Numbered from the stretch's first letter, positions 43,261 through 52,624 are shown. The stretch is 64,000 nt of DNA from Haloplanus salinarum (GCF_024498175.1 NZ_CP101823.1:1054001-1118000), one strand, 5' to 3'. Numbers and translations: made by a program. Notes: generated by a model from the letters alone, not told the origin.

Positions 43261-43770
43261 TTGGAATTTTGTAGACGACTCGTCGCGACGTATCTCGGAC
43301 TCCGGATCCTCCTCAACTCCTACTACGGCTACGTCCTCCTTGCGATCCGGGAGGACGAGGACCGGACGCGGATGCTGGGGTACGACGTCCGGAAGTTGAA
43401 GCTGATCGCGTTCTCCCTGACCGCGGGACTCGCCGGCTTCTCCGGTGCTTTACACGCCGCGTGGGGCAACTTCATCGATCCGACGGTCATGGGGCTGACC
43501 GCCGCGTCGGTGCCGATCATCTGGGTCACGGTCGGGGGGCGCAACACCCTCATCGGCCCGCTGGTGGCCGCGTACGCCCTCCAGTCCATCTCGACGCGGC
43601 TGTCGACCGTCGGGAGCGGCTACACGAACATCTTCCTCGGTGCAGTGTTCGTCCTGGCCGTCCTGTTCTTCCCCGACGGCTTGGTGCCCGCCGTGGTGAA
43701 TCGGTGGCAGGAACGAACCGGCGGCGGTCGCGACATCGATCCCGCCGGCACGACGGAGGCCGAAACATGA
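43261..43770 (+). pseudogene. UrtC/LivM-like permease, 5'-truncated
   Basis: 169 residues from an unlikely TTG. The sequence begins abruptly in the middle of a permease (YYGYVLLAIREDEDRTRMLGYDVRKLKL) and continues through the last four or so helices. VPIIWVTVGGRNTLIGPL is close to the urea/amide-type permease UrtC. A full protein would have about 150 more residues. The break lies some 210 bases from the tRNA-Glu 5' end. The stop overlaps the next ATPase gene (ATGA), so the downstream operon remains in frame. Confidence 0.8.
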
Positions 43771-44516
43771 CTGCACGACAGGACGACGACGGAGCGATCC
43801 TCCGGACCGACGGATTGACGAAGCGCTTCGGCGGCCTCACGGCCGTCGACGACGTCTCCTTTAGCCTGCCCGCCGGCGAGATCCGGTGTCTCATCGGTCC
43901 GAACGGCGCGGGCAAGAGTACCTTCCTGAAACTGGTGACCGGAACCCACCACCCGACCGAAGGAACCGTCCACTTCGACGGCGAGGACGTCACCGATCTG
44001 AAACCGCACGTGCGCGTCCGGCGGGGGATGAGCCTCAAGTTCCAGCGGATCAGCACGTATCGGGAGCTGACGGTCGAGCAGAACCTCCGTGTGGCGACCC
44101 AGCGGATCCACGACGGCCCGGAGGCGACGCGGCGGATCGACGAGTTGCTCGACACCATCGGCCTCTCCGCCCACCGGCAGGCGATCGCTGGGAGCCTCTC
44201 GCACGGCGACCAGCAGTGGTTGGAGATCGCGATGGCGATGGCGACCGACCCCAAACTGCTCCTCCTCGACGAACCCACCGCTGGCATGACCATCGAGGAG
44301 ACACGGGAGACGGGCGAACTGATCCAGGATCTCGTCGAGGAGGGGATGTCGATCCTGGTGGTCGAACACGACATCAACCTGGTCAGACAGATCGCCGACC
44401 GCGTCACCGTACTCAACCAGGGATCGGTCCTCATGGAGGGAACGGTCGCGGAGGTAACCGGCAACGAGGACGTCAAACGCGTCTACCTCGGCAAGCAGGC
44501 GGAGGGAACGGCATGA
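43767..44516 (+). CDS. ABC ATPase, UrtD/LivG-like
   Basis: 249 residues. Walker A GPNGAGKST (44-52), signature LSHGDQQWLEIAMAM, Walker B LLLLDEP, then TAGMTIEETRET, VVEHDINLVR and VYLGK at the end. LSHGxxQWLEI and AGMT..ET are the hallmarks of UrtD of urea and short-chain-amide transporters rather than of general LivG. It lies between the truncated permease and the second ATPase, all with 4-base overlaps. Confidence 0.85.
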   Translation: MTARQDDDGAILRTDGLTKRFGGLTAVDDVSFSLPAGEIRCLIGPNGAGKSTFLKLVTGTHHPTEGTVHFDGEDVTDLKPHVRVRRGMSLKFQRISTYRELTVEQNLRVATQRIHDGPEATRRIDELLDTIGLSAHRQAIAGSLSHGDQQWLEIAMAMATDPKLLLLDEPTAGMTIEETRETGELIQDLVEEGMSILVVEHDINLVRQIADRVTVLNQGSVLMEGTVAEVTGNEDVKRVYLGKQAEGTA

Positions 44517-45217
44517 GCCTGCTCGAACTCGATGAGGTGAACGCGGGGTACGGCCGGACGCCCGTGCTTCACGACATCTCGATGGAGATCCGCGAGGGCG
44601 AAGTCGTCTCCCTCATCGGACGCAACGGGGCCGGGAAGTCGACGCTGATGAAGACGATCATCGGGTTGTTGACGCCGACGAGCGGCGATCTGCTCTTCAA
44701 GGGTGAATCCATCGTCGACGACCCGGCGGAGCGTCGCGCCCGCCGGGGGATCGGATACGTGCCCCAGGACAAGGAGATATTCCCGCGCCTGACGGTACAC
44801 GAGAACCTCAAGGTCGGCCGCTTCGTCAACGAGGCCAACGACCGGAGTCTCTTCGAGGAGATGTACGACTACTTCCCGATCCTGGACGAGCGCCGAAACC
44901 AGAAGGCGGGCACGATGAGCGGGGGCGAACAGCAGATGTTGGCCATCGCTCGGGCGCTCGTCGGCGCCCCCGACCTCCTCCTGCTCGACGAACCCTCCGA
45001 GGGCGTCCAGCCGACCATCATCGAGGAGATCAGCGACATCGTCGGGGAGATCAACCGGGACATGGGGACGACGGTCTTTTTCGTCGAGCAGAACCTCGAT
45101 TTCACGATCAACACCACCGAGCGGTGTTACGTGATCGACACCGGCGAACTGGTCAACGAACTCCCCCCGGACGAACTCCGCGGCTCGGAGGTCGTCCAAC
45201 AGCACATCACGGTGTGA
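44513..45217 (+). CDS. ABC ATPase, UrtE/LivF-like
   Basis: 234 residues. Walker A GRNGAGKST, the RARRGIGYVPQDKEIFPRLT stretch typical of UrtE/LivF, signature MSGGEQQMLAIARAL, and Walker B LLLLDEPSEGVQP. Partner of the preceding UrtD-like ATPase. The amidase gene begins two bases after its stop, which ties this transporter to amide breakdown. Confidence 0.85.
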   Translation: MSLLELDEVNAGYGRTPVLHDISMEIREGEVVSLIGRNGAGKSTLMKTIIGLLTPTSGDLLFKGESIVDDPAERRARRGIGYVPQDKEIFPRLTVHENLKVGRFVNEANDRSLFEEMYDYFPILDERRNQKAGTMSGGEQQMLAIARALVGAPDLLLLDEPSEGVQPTIIEEISDIVGEINRDMGTTVFFVEQNLDFTINTTERCYVIDTGELVNELPPDELRGSEVVQQHITV

Positions 45218-45218
45218 G

Positions 45219-46814
45219 ATGACCGGCGACACCTATCCGAACGTCCACCGGCCGTCGCCCGAACGGGTCGCGGCCATCGCCGACGACCTCGGCCTGGAAC
45301 TGAACGACGAGGAACTGGCCGACTACCTCGCGGTCCTCGACGGCGCGCTCGACGACGTCCGGCGCGTGATGGAGCTTCCCTCGCCCGAGTTCCCGATCCA
45401 CCGACGGACCCACACCGACCGACCGCCGGGGCACGCGCCGTCCGGCGAGGACGATCCCTTCAACGTCTGGATCACGCGGTGTACGGTCGAGGGCGACGAC
45501 GACGGCCCGCTCGCGGGACGGACGGTCGGCCTGAAGGACAACATCGCCCTCGCGGCGTACCCGATGACTTGCGGCTCGCGGGTGCTCCGCGATTACGTCC
45601 CCCGGATCGACGCGACGGTCGTCACCCGTCTGTTGGACGCCGGCGCGACCGTCACCGGGAAGCTGAACATGGAGGCGTTCGCGTGGTCGGGCTCCAGCGA
45701 CATCTCCGACTACGGGACCGTCCCCAACCCGCACGATCCGGCGCGACTGGCCGGCGGCTCCTCCAGCGGGAGCGGGGCGGCCGTCGCCCTCGGCGAGTGC
45801 GACGTCGCCCTCGGCGGCGACCAGGGCGGCTCGATCCGCATCCCCGCTTCGTGGTGTGGCGTGGTCGGACTCAAACCCACGACCGGACTCGTCCCCTACA
45901 CCGGCATCTTCCCGCTCGATCCGACGATCGATCACGTCGGCCCGATGGCTCGGAGCGTCGAGGACGTCGCCCTCGCGACCGAGGTACTCGCCGGCGAGGA
46001 CGTCCAGAACGGTGTGCGGATGGACGCCCGGCAGCCGCGCGGCGTCTCGGCGGCGCCGTACGCCGACGCCCTCGACGAGGGGGTCGAGGACCTGACCATC
46101 GGCGTCCTCGAAGAGGGGTTCGACTGGCCGGCGGGCGACCCCCGAATCGACGAGACAGTCCGTGGCGTGATCGACGACCTCGCCGCCCGCGGGGCCACGG
46201 TCGAGTCGGTGAGCGTCGACTTCCACCGCGAGATCCTCACGCTGCTGACGCCGCTGGAGATCCAGGGCGGCACCCGGACGATGGAGGAGGGTGGCGTCGG
46301 CACCCACCACACCGGCTGGTACTGGACGGACCTCGTCGACGCCGTCGAGTCCCGGACGCGGTCGCGGACCGACGAACTGCCCCCGACGGCCAAGGGGTCG
46401 CTGCTCGTCGGGACCTATCTCGCCGAGACGTACGGTATCGAGTTCTACGCGAAGGCGAAGAACCTCGTCCTCGAACTCGAACGGCAGCTGACGGCACATC
46501 TCGATCGCTGTGACGCGCTCGTGATGCCGACGATTCCGATGCTCCCCTTCGAACGCGACGACTCGCTGAGCCGCACCGAGCGCCTCGGCCGGATCGTCGA
46601 GAACCACCGCAACACCGCGACGTTCGATCACACCCACCACCCCGCGCTGACGGTGCCGTGTGGCAGCGTCGACGGCCTCCCGGTCGGGCTACAGGTCGTC
46701 GGCAGCCACTTCGACGAGGCGACCCTCTTTACCGTCGGCGCGGCGGTCGAACGGCTGACCGAGTCGCCGACCCTGCCGGTGTCGCCGCCCGCGCCCGACG
46801 CGGCGGACGGGTAG
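45219..46814 (+). CDS. Amidase-signature hydrolase
   Basis: 531 residues. The catalytic Ser-cisSer-Lys set is visible: Lys in VGLKDNIA, the GGSSSGSGAAVA loop, and GGDQGGSIRIPAS with the nucleophilic Ser. The N-terminal extension (about 1-90) with FNVWITRC is typical of aliphatic or aryl amidases of nitrile/amide pathways. Placed directly after the UrtDE-like genes it would hydrolyse the imported amide to an acid and ammonia. Confidence 0.85.
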   Translation: MTGDTYPNVHRPSPERVAAIADDLGLELNDEELADYLAVLDGALDDVRRVMELPSPEFPIHRRTHTDRPPGHAPSGEDDPFNVWITRCTVEGDDDGPLAGRTVGLKDNIALAAYPMTCGSRVLRDYVPRIDATVVTRLLDAGATVTGKLNMEAFAWSGSSDISDYGTVPNPHDPARLAGGSSSGSGAAVALGECDVALGGDQGGSIRIPASWCGVVGLKPTTGLVPYTGIFPLDPTIDHVGPMARSVEDVALATEVLAGEDVQNGVRMDARQPRGVSAAPYADALDEGVEDLTIGVLEEGFDWPAGDPRIDETVRGVIDDLAARGATVESVSVDFHREILTLLTPLEIQGGTRTMEEGGVGTHHTGWYWTDLVDAVESRTRSRTDELPPTAKGSLLVGTYLAETYGIEFYAKAKNLVLELERQLTAHLDRCDALVMPTIPMLPFERDDSLSRTERLGRIVENHRNTATFDHTHHPALTVPCGSVDGLPVGLQVVGSHFDEATLFTVGAAVERLTESPTLPVSPPAPDAADG

Positions 46815-46857
46815 TTCCCGGTCGGCGACGGCCGTCGGCCGCCCACGCTGCCGCCGG

Positions 46858-46879
46858 CCCGAGACTAAAGAGTCTCGGG
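46858..46879. promoter_or_regulatory. Inverted repeat, SDR operator candidate
   Basis: CCCGAGACT and AGTCTCGGG are perfect 9-bp arms around AAAG. The centre (CTAAAGA) sits about 28-34 bases before the SDR start codon, where its TATA box should be. A bound regulator would therefore block transcription. A terminator for the amidase gene is the alternative, but no T-run follows. Confidence 0.55.
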
Positions 46880-46898
46880 GACGACGGGTCGGACGACC

Positions 46899-47630
46899 AT
46901 GAGTCTCGAAGACAGCGCGACGGTCGTGACGGGAGCGAGCTCCGGCATCGGCGAGGCGACGGCCCACGAGTTGGCGGGCCGCGGGGCACGGGTTGCCCTC
47001 GCCGCGCGGAGCGAGGAGCGACTGGCGGCCATCGCCGACGACCTCGAACGGGAGTACGGCGCGGAGACCCTCGTCGTCCCGACGGACGTCCGCGACGAGG
47101 CGGCCGTCGAGGAGCTGATCGAGACGGCCGTCGACGCCTTCGGCGGGCTGGACGTCCTCGTCAACAACGCGGGACTCGGCCGGGGCGGCGAGGTGGCTGA
47201 CCTCTCGACCGAGGACTACCGGGCGATGATGGACACGAACGTCGACGGCGTCTTCTTCGCGACGCGGGCCGCTTTGCCGCATCTCGAAGCGACGGACGGC
47301 AACCTGATCTTCGTGGGCAGTTTCGCCGGCCAGTACCCCCGCCCGGGGAACCCGGTGTACGCCGCGACGAAGTGGTGGGTGCGCGGGTTCGCCCACGGGG
47401 TCGAGGGACAGGCCGGGCCGGACGGCGTCGGCGTCACCGTCGTCAACCCAACCGAGGTCCGGACGGAGTTCGGCGCCGAGGAGGGCGACAGCTTCGCCGA
47501 ACGGTTCGAGCCGGGCGAGGTGAGCGAACCCGAGGAGATCGCCGACGCCATCGGCTTCGCCGCCGCCCAGGACCACTCGACGGTCCACGAGATCGACGTC
47601 TACCGACGGGACAAGTTCGAGGGTTGGTAG
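46899..47630 (+). CDS. SDR-family oxidoreductase
   Basis: 243 residues. VVTGASSGIGEATA is the glycine-rich dinucleotide motif, NNAG the second, and VGSFAG ... YAATK the catalytic Ser-Tyr-Lys. AARSEER suggests NADP(H). A classical short-chain dehydrogenase of unknown substrate, perhaps acting on an alcohol or ketone made by the neighbouring hydrolases. Confidence 0.85.
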   Translation: MSLEDSATVVTGASSGIGEATAHELAGRGARVALAARSEERLAAIADDLEREYGAETLVVPTDVRDEAAVEELIETAVDAFGGLDVLVNNAGLGRGGEVADLSTEDYRAMMDTNVDGVFFATRAALPHLEATDGNLIFVGSFAGQYPRPGNPVYAATKWWVRGFAHGVEGQAGPDGVGVTVVNPTEVRTEFGAEEGDSFAERFEPGEVSEPEEIADAIGFAAAQDHSTVHEIDVYRRDKFEGW

Positions 47631-47636
47631 GGGCGG

Positions 47637-47825
47637 TCACGGGGAATCCGGCGCCGCGATACCGGCCTCGGGGAGTACGCGCTTGAGCCGCTGGATCCGG
47701 CGGGCCGCGGCCTGCCGTGTCGGGTAGGCGTCCCCGCTCGTCGCGAGGACGGCACCGTCGTCGTGGAGACGCCAGCGGAACTCGCCGGCGTCGGTCTCGA
47801 CGATCCGAAAGGTCGGTCCGGTCAT
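47637..47825 (-). CDS. DUF1508 (YegP-like) small protein
   Basis: 62 residues with one YegP-like unit: FRIVETDAGEFRWRLHDDGA, then ATSGDAYPTRQAAARRIQRL. Common in haloarchaea, function not established. Convergent with the SDR gene. Confidence 0.75.
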   Translation of the reverse strand: MTGPTFRIVETDAGEFRWRLHDDGAVLATSGDAYPTRQAAARRIQRLKRVLPEAGIAAPDSP

Positions 47826-47866
47826 GTGTCGGGGAGAGCCGCCACGGTCAAACGCCTCCCCTCATC

Positions 47867-48139
47867 CTACGAGAGCTGTCTGGACCACCAGCGGAGCCAC
47901 TCCGACAGCGGGCCCCGCATCCCGTCGACGTGGACCCGGACGGTCCCGTCGAGGTGCCAGCGAGCGTACTCCGACTCCGAATCCATCCGGAGCGGGACGT
48001 CGACGGTCACGTCCTCGAAGGTGCACTCCAGGTCCTCCTCGCGGTCGATGGCGGTGTCGAGCACTTCGTCGACGACGTCGAGCCACGTCTGTTCGTCCGC
48101 CGTCTCGGCCGGGAGATCACCGGACGTATCCTTCGACAT
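47867..48139 (-). CDS. Conserved small acidic protein
   Basis: 90 residues. A strand-rich centre (CTFEDVTVDVPLRM, WHLDGTVRVHVDG) is followed by a Trp-rich end (LSEWLRWW). I believe similar proteins are frequent in haloarchaea, but no function is known to me. It lies between the DUF1508 gene and fumC, on the same strand as both. Confidence 0.55.
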   Translation of the reverse strand: MSKDTSGDLPAETADEQTWLDVVDEVLDTAIDREEDLECTFEDVTVDVPLRMDSESEYARWHLDGTVRVHVDGMRGPLSEWLRWWSRQLS

Positions 48140-48213
48140 TACCTACGTGTGGTAGCGGCGGCGGCTTGTATCTTCGCCTCGAGTCGCCCGCGACGGCGCT
48201 CGGCGTCGGGCCG

Positions 48214-49614
48214 TCACTCCGCGTCGGGGATGCCCCGTTCGGTCATCCGTGCGGGATCGAGGATGCGGTCGGCCGCGTCCGGCGATAGATACCCCTTCTC
48301 GACGACGACCGAGCGAACGGTCCGTCCCTCCTCGATGGCCGTCGTCGCCACCTCGGCAGTCCGCTCGTGGCCGATGTGTGGGCTCAGTGCCGTCGCGAGC
48401 GCGATACCGCGCTCGACCTGTCGGGCGCACCGCTCCCGGTCGACGTCGAGGCGTGCCACGAACGACTCCGCGAACGTCTCGGCCGCGCCGGCCAGGGATT
48501 CGATCGACTCCAGAAGCCGCGTCGCCAGGACTGGCTTGTAGAGGTTGATCTCGAGTTCGCCGGCGGCTGCGCCGACGGCGACGGTCGTGTCGTTGCCCAG
48601 GACGGCGACGTAGACCTGATTGACGGCCTCGGCGACGACCGGATTGATCTTTCCGGGCGTGATGGAGGAGCCGGGCTGGTTTTTGGGCTGTTCGATCTCT
48701 CCGAGGCCGGCCCTGGGCCCCGACGCGAGCAGGCGCAGGTCGTTGGCGATCTTGTGGAGCGACCCGGCGAGCGTCCGGAGCGCACCGTGGGCCTCGCTCA
48801 CGGCGTCGTGGGCGGCCTGTGCGGCGAAGTGATCGTCGGCCTCGCGGAACGGGATGCCGGTCTCCTCGGCGATGTACGCGATGGCCCGCGCCGGGAACCC
48901 CTCGGGGCAGTTCATCCCCGTCCCGACCTGGTGGCCGCCGAGGGGCAGGGCAGCCATCCCCTCGAAGGCCGTCTCGACCCGCTCGATGCCGGCTTCGATC
49001 TGTGCGACGTAGCCCGAGAACTCCTGACCGAGCCGGATCGGAAGGGCGTCCTGGAGGTGCGTGCGACCGGTTTTGACCACGTCGTCGAACGCGTCGCGTT
49101 TCGCCGCCAGTTCCGCCCGCAACGTCCCGAGTGCGGGCCGCAACTCGCCGTCAGCGGCGACACGGGCGGCGACGTGCATCGCCGTCGGGATCACGTCGTT
49201 CGAGGACTGGCCGAAGTTGACGTGGTCGTTCGGGTGGACCGTCGCCTCGCCGTCGAGCAGTTCGGTCGCCCGCGTGGCGATCACCTCGTTCGCGTTCATG
49301 TTGGTCGAGGTGCCCGATCCGGTCTGGAAGACGCCCACCGGGAACTGGTCGTCGTGGCGGCCGTGGGCCACCTCGTCGGCGGCGACGACGATGGCCGCGG
49401 CCACCTCCGCGGACAGGTGCCCGAGGTCGCGGTTCGCCAGCGCAGCGGCCTTCTTGACCGTGCCGAGCGCCCCGACGAACCGGCGACCGAACGAGCGGCC
49501 CCCGATCCCGACGTTCTCGATCGCTCGCTGCGTGTGTGCGCCCCAGTACGCGTCCGCCGGCACGGTCAGTTCACCGAGTTCGTCGCTGACCGTCCGCCCG
49601 TTCCCGTCGGTCAT
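48214..49614 (-). CDS. Fumarate hydratase, class II
   Basis: 466 residues. VFQTGSGTSTNMNANEVIATRA and HPNDHVNFGQSSNDVIPTAMH are class II fumarase motifs. GSSITPGKINPV is the signature loop with the catalytic Ser and Lys, and KTGRTHLQDALPI is also present. It converts fumarate and malate in the citric-acid cycle, in the cytosol, as a tetramer. It lacks the iron-sulphur cluster of class I enzymes. Confidence 0.95.
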   Translation of the reverse strand: MTDGNGRTVSDELGELTVPADAYWGAHTQRAIENVGIGGRSFGRRFVGALGTVKKAAALANRDLGHLSAEVAAAIVVAADEVAHGRHDDQFPVGVFQTGSGTSTNMNANEVIATRATELLDGEATVHPNDHVNFGQSSNDVIPTAMHVAARVAADGELRPALGTLRAELAAKRDAFDDVVKTGRTHLQDALPIRLGQEFSGYVAQIEAGIERVETAFEGMAALPLGGHQVGTGMNCPEGFPARAIAYIAEETGIPFREADDHFAAQAAHDAVSEAHGALRTLAGSLHKIANDLRLLASGPRAGLGEIEQPKNQPGSSITPGKINPVVAEAVNQVYVAVLGNDTTVAVGAAAGELEINLYKPVLATRLLESIESLAGAAETFAESFVARLDVDRERCARQVERGIALATALSPHIGHERTAEVATTAIEEGRTVRSVVVEKGYLSPDAADRILDPARMTERGIPDAE

Positions 49615-49681
49615 GCGACGTGGTATCACGCCCGGACACAAAACGTCTACTTGGAACCGATACGTCGCCGCCCGACGACGG

Positions 49682-50368
49682 TCACTCCGCAGTCAGCAAC
49701 GCCGTCACCTCCGCCATGGAGTCGGCGACGGCGTGGGGCTCCCCGTCGAACCGCGGCCATGGCGAACCGGTCCGGTCGAGCCAGATACCCTGCATGCCGG
49801 CGTTGGTACATCCCACGATGTCGCCCCATCCGGCACCGACGTGCACCACCCGCTCGATGGGGACGCCGAGTTCGTCGGCCGCGGCCTCGTAGATCCGCGG
49901 GGCCGGTTTGAACGTGCCGACCGTCGCGGCGCTGATCGTCGTTTCGACGAACGCCTCGGTGTCGGTCGTCTCCACGAGCGACTCCAGGAGCGACGGGTTC
50001 CCGTTCGAGAGTATCGCGATCCGGTAGCCCGCCGACGAGAGCGTCGCCATCCCCGACCGGACGTCGTCGAACGGGTCGAGGTCGTAGTAGACGTCCGTCA
50101 TGTCCCGGAGTTCCGGCTCGGAGACGTCGATCCCGCGGGCGTCGAGCAGGTACGCCAGCGCGTCGCGGTGGAGGTCGTAGTAGGTCGGATCGACGTCCAC
50201 GTGGGCGGCGACGGTCGCGAACTGCACCGCGAGGGAGTGCCACTCCGCGGCGACGGCCGCCGGGTCGTCGACGTACTCCTCGAGGACGCGCCCCGCCGAC
50301 CGCGGATCGACGAGCGTGCTGTACGAGTCGAAGGTGACGACGTCGGCCCGCTCGTTATCGATGGCCAT
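49682..50368 (-). CDS. Haloacid-dehalogenase-type hydrolase
   Basis: 228 residues. Motif I is TFDSYSTLVD (nucleophile Asp; the usual Gly before Thr is Ser), motif II LSNGNP, the Lys motif TFKPAPRIY, and motif III HVGAGWGDIVG. The layout is that of type II 2-haloacid dehalogenases. Many members with this layout are phosphatases, so dehalogenase activity is not certain. It is followed on the same strand by fumC and preceded by the Lrp gene. Confidence 0.8.
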   Translation of the reverse strand: MAIDNERADVVTFDSYSTLVDPRSAGRVLEEYVDDPAAVAAEWHSLAVQFATVAAHVDVDPTYYDLHRDALAYLLDARGIDVSEPELRDMTDVYYDLDPFDDVRSGMATLSSAGYRIAILSNGNPSLLESLVETTDTEAFVETTISAATVGTFKPAPRIYEAAADELGVPIERVVHVGAGWGDIVGCTNAGMQGIWLDRTGSPWPRFDGEPHAVADSMAEVTALLTAE

Positions 50369-50439
50369 AGGCCGATAGTGCGGGACGGGCCGCTAAACGC
50401 TATCGGCGCTCCCGTGTCGATCGGTCCACACCGTCGGGC

Positions 50440-50970
50440 TCACTCGTCCTCGACGAGGTTCTCGCGCATCCCCTCGGAGAGGGTGGCGACCGTCCGGGGA
50501 GCGGTCTTGAGTTCGTCCATGACGAAGCGGGAGGACGTTTCGTCGACGCCCTCGACGGCGACCATCTTCTCGATGAGTCGGTTCATCTGCGAGCGGTTCT
50601 GGACCCGCGAGATGGCGACGAAATCGACGTCGCCCATCGTGTAGTACAGCTGTTCGACGCCGTCGATGTCGGCCAGATCCGTGCCGACGTGTTCGGAGTA
50701 CCCGGGTTCGTGGACGACTGACACCTCGGTGATGGCGACCATGTTGAGTCCGAGCGACGTCGGATCGACGTCGGCCGTGACGCCGTCGATGACCCCCGCC
50801 TCCTTGAGTTTGTTCAGCCGGTAGTGGATCGCCGAGTTCGACAGCCCGAGTTCCGCCGACAGCTCCTTCAGACTCACGTCGAAGTCCTCGTCGACACACT
50901 CCAGCAATCGAAGGTCGGTCTCGTCCAAGTCGTCCGGCCCTTCCCACTCGTCCGGGTACGATTCCGACAT
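50440..50970 (-). CDS. Lrp/AsnC-family regulator
   Basis: 176 residues. The N-terminal winged helix (LDETDLRLLECVDEDFDVS, LKELSAELGLSNSAIHYRL, KLKEAGVIDGV) is followed by a RAM-type sensor domain (ITEVSVVHEPGY, LYYTMGDVDFVAISRV). Such regulators respond to amino acids or similar metabolites as dimers or octamers. It divides the catabolic clusters, and its own promoter carries two palindromes, so autoregulation and control of neighbours are likely. Confidence 0.85.
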   Translation of the reverse strand: MSESYPDEWEGPDDLDETDLRLLECVDEDFDVSLKELSAELGLSNSAIHYRLNKLKEAGVIDGVTADVDPTSLGLNMVAITEVSVVHEPGYSEHVGTDLADIDGVEQLYYTMGDVDFVAISRVQNRSQMNRLIEKMVAVEGVDETSSRFVMDELKTAPRTVATLSEGMRENLVEDE

Positions 50971-50991
50971 GGCCGCAATTGTATTTCTACG

Positions 50992-51051
50992 TATACTAAT
51001 ATTTTCCGAATTTTTCGGTTGGGTGCCGGAAAGATTCGAATATATTTCGAA
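50992..51051 (-). promoter_or_regulatory. Lrp promoter with two palindromes
   Basis: On the minus strand AATATTAGTATA (50992-51003) is the TATA region about 28 bases before the lrp start. Just upstream lie CCGAA-TTT-TTCGG (51006-51018) and TTCGAA-TATAT-TTCGAA (51035-51051), both perfect. They are well placed as Lrp operators. Confidence 0.55.
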
Positions 51052-51087
51052 CCGTCTACGTGAGGGGGCCGGACGTCGTCGGGACGC

Positions 51088-52524
51088 TCAGGCGGGGTAG
51101 TCGTCGTGCCACGGTCGGTGTCGTTCGACGGCCGCACTGGCGGCGAGGACCGTCGCGTCGTCGAACCGCGGGCCGGCGACCTGCATCCCGACGGGGAGCC
51201 CGTCGACGAGGCCGGCGGGCACCGACGCCGCCGGGTGGCCGCTGAGGTTGTACGGTTGGGTCAGCACCCAGCCACGGAGCGGTTCCACCTCGACGCCGTC
51301 GATGGTCTCCGGTTCCTCCCCGTGACGGAACGGCGTCGTCGCGAGCGTGGCCGACACCAGGAGGTCGTAGTCGGCGAAACAGTCCTGCAACGCGTCGAAG
51401 ACGTCCGTCCGGACGGCGTCGGCGCGTTTGTACTCCCGGGTGGTCGGCGCGTCGGCGTCCATGATCAAGTCGACGAGGTACGGCCGGAGGCGGTCCCGGT
51501 CGTCGCCGTAGGGGTCGAACCCCTCCGCTTCGAGCGAGTCGAACAGCGACTGCCAGCGGACGCGAGCCATCGTGTAGTACGCCTCAAGGACGTCCTCGTG
51601 GTCGTGATCGAACGCGGGGTCGACGGTATCGACCGTCGCGCCCGCGGCCTCGAACGCCGAGACGGCGTCCGCCACCGTCTCGCGGACCGCCGGCTCGACG
51701 GGGTAGATCCCCAGCCCCGGGCTGAACGCGACCGAGAGGTCGTCGATCCGCCGGTCGACCGCGCTCCGGTAGTCGTCCGCCGCCGGCACCGAGAACGGAT
51801 CGCGGGGGTGGACGCCCGCCATCACGTCCAGCGCGAGCGCCGCGTCCTCGACCGTCCGCGCGAGCGGGCCGTTGTGAGTGAACGGCGTGTGACTGGCGAA
51901 GCCGTTCGGGCGGTCGACGTTCGGGACCAGCCCGTAGGTCGGCTTGAGCCCGTAGACCCCACAGAAACTGGCGGGGATGCGGATCGAGCCGCCGGCGTCC
52001 GATCCCGGTGCCAGCGGGACGAGGTGATCGGCGAGCGCGGCCGCGGCGCCGCCCGAGGAGCCGCCGGAGACCCGCTCTGGGTCGAACGGGGTCGACGTCC
52101 GGCCGGCGACGCGGTTGTCGGTCGTCGTCCCCAGCCCGAACTCGGGCGTGTTCGTCTTGCCCACGACGACGGCGCCGGCCTCCCGGAGCCGTTCGACGAA
52201 CGGCGAGTCGGCGTCGGCGACGTGGTCCTCGTAGAGCAGCGATCCCGACGTGGTCCGGACGCCGGCCACGTCGTCGAGGTCCTTGATCGCGACCGGGACG
52301 CCGTGGAGCGGCCCGAGCGGTTCGCCCGCCTCGATGGCCGCTGCCGCGTCGGCGGCCGACTCCCGCGCGAGTTCGTCCGTGACCGTGACGAAGGCGTTGG
52401 TCCGGTCGCCACGGTCGTGGATCCGTTCGAGGTACGCGTCGGCGACGTCGACGGGGGAGAGGGTTCCCTCCCGGACCCGCCTGGCGATACTGCTAGCCGA
52501 CAGCCGAGTCGGATCGGTTCCCAT
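51088..52524 (-). CDS. Amidase-signature hydrolase
   Basis: 478 residues from MGTDPTRLS. Catalytic Lys in PVAIKDLDD, loop VSGGSSGGAAAALA, and GSDAGGSIRIPASFCG with the nucleophilic Ser. The sequence resembles GatA-like / 6-aminohexanoate-type amidases. It is divergent from the MmgE/PrpD gene. It differs strongly from the other two amidases in the window, so each probably has its own substrate. Confidence 0.85.
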   Translation of the reverse strand: MGTDPTRLSASSIARRVREGTLSPVDVADAYLERIHDRGDRTNAFVTVTDELARESAADAAAAIEAGEPLGPLHGVPVAIKDLDDVAGVRTTSGSLLYEDHVADADSPFVERLREAGAVVVGKTNTPEFGLGTTTDNRVAGRTSTPFDPERVSGGSSGGAAAALADHLVPLAPGSDAGGSIRIPASFCGVYGLKPTYGLVPNVDRPNGFASHTPFTHNGPLARTVEDAALALDVMAGVHPRDPFSVPAADDYRSAVDRRIDDLSVAFSPGLGIYPVEPAVRETVADAVSAFEAAGATVDTVDPAFDHDHEDVLEAYYTMARVRWQSLFDSLEAEGFDPYGDDRDRLRPYLVDLIMDADAPTTREYKRADAVRTDVFDALQDCFADYDLLVSATLATTPFRHGEEPETIDGVEVEPLRGWVLTQPYNLSGHPAASVPAGLVDGLPVGMQVAGPRFDDATVLAASAAVERHRPWHDDYPA

Positions 52525-52624
52525 GCCACCCCACACCGAGCGAACGGTGATAAAACAGGGTGTCGGGTGGGATCCCCGTCGGCGACCCCGACGATTAATG
52601 TCGCGGCGCTCGGTACGTGCTCGC

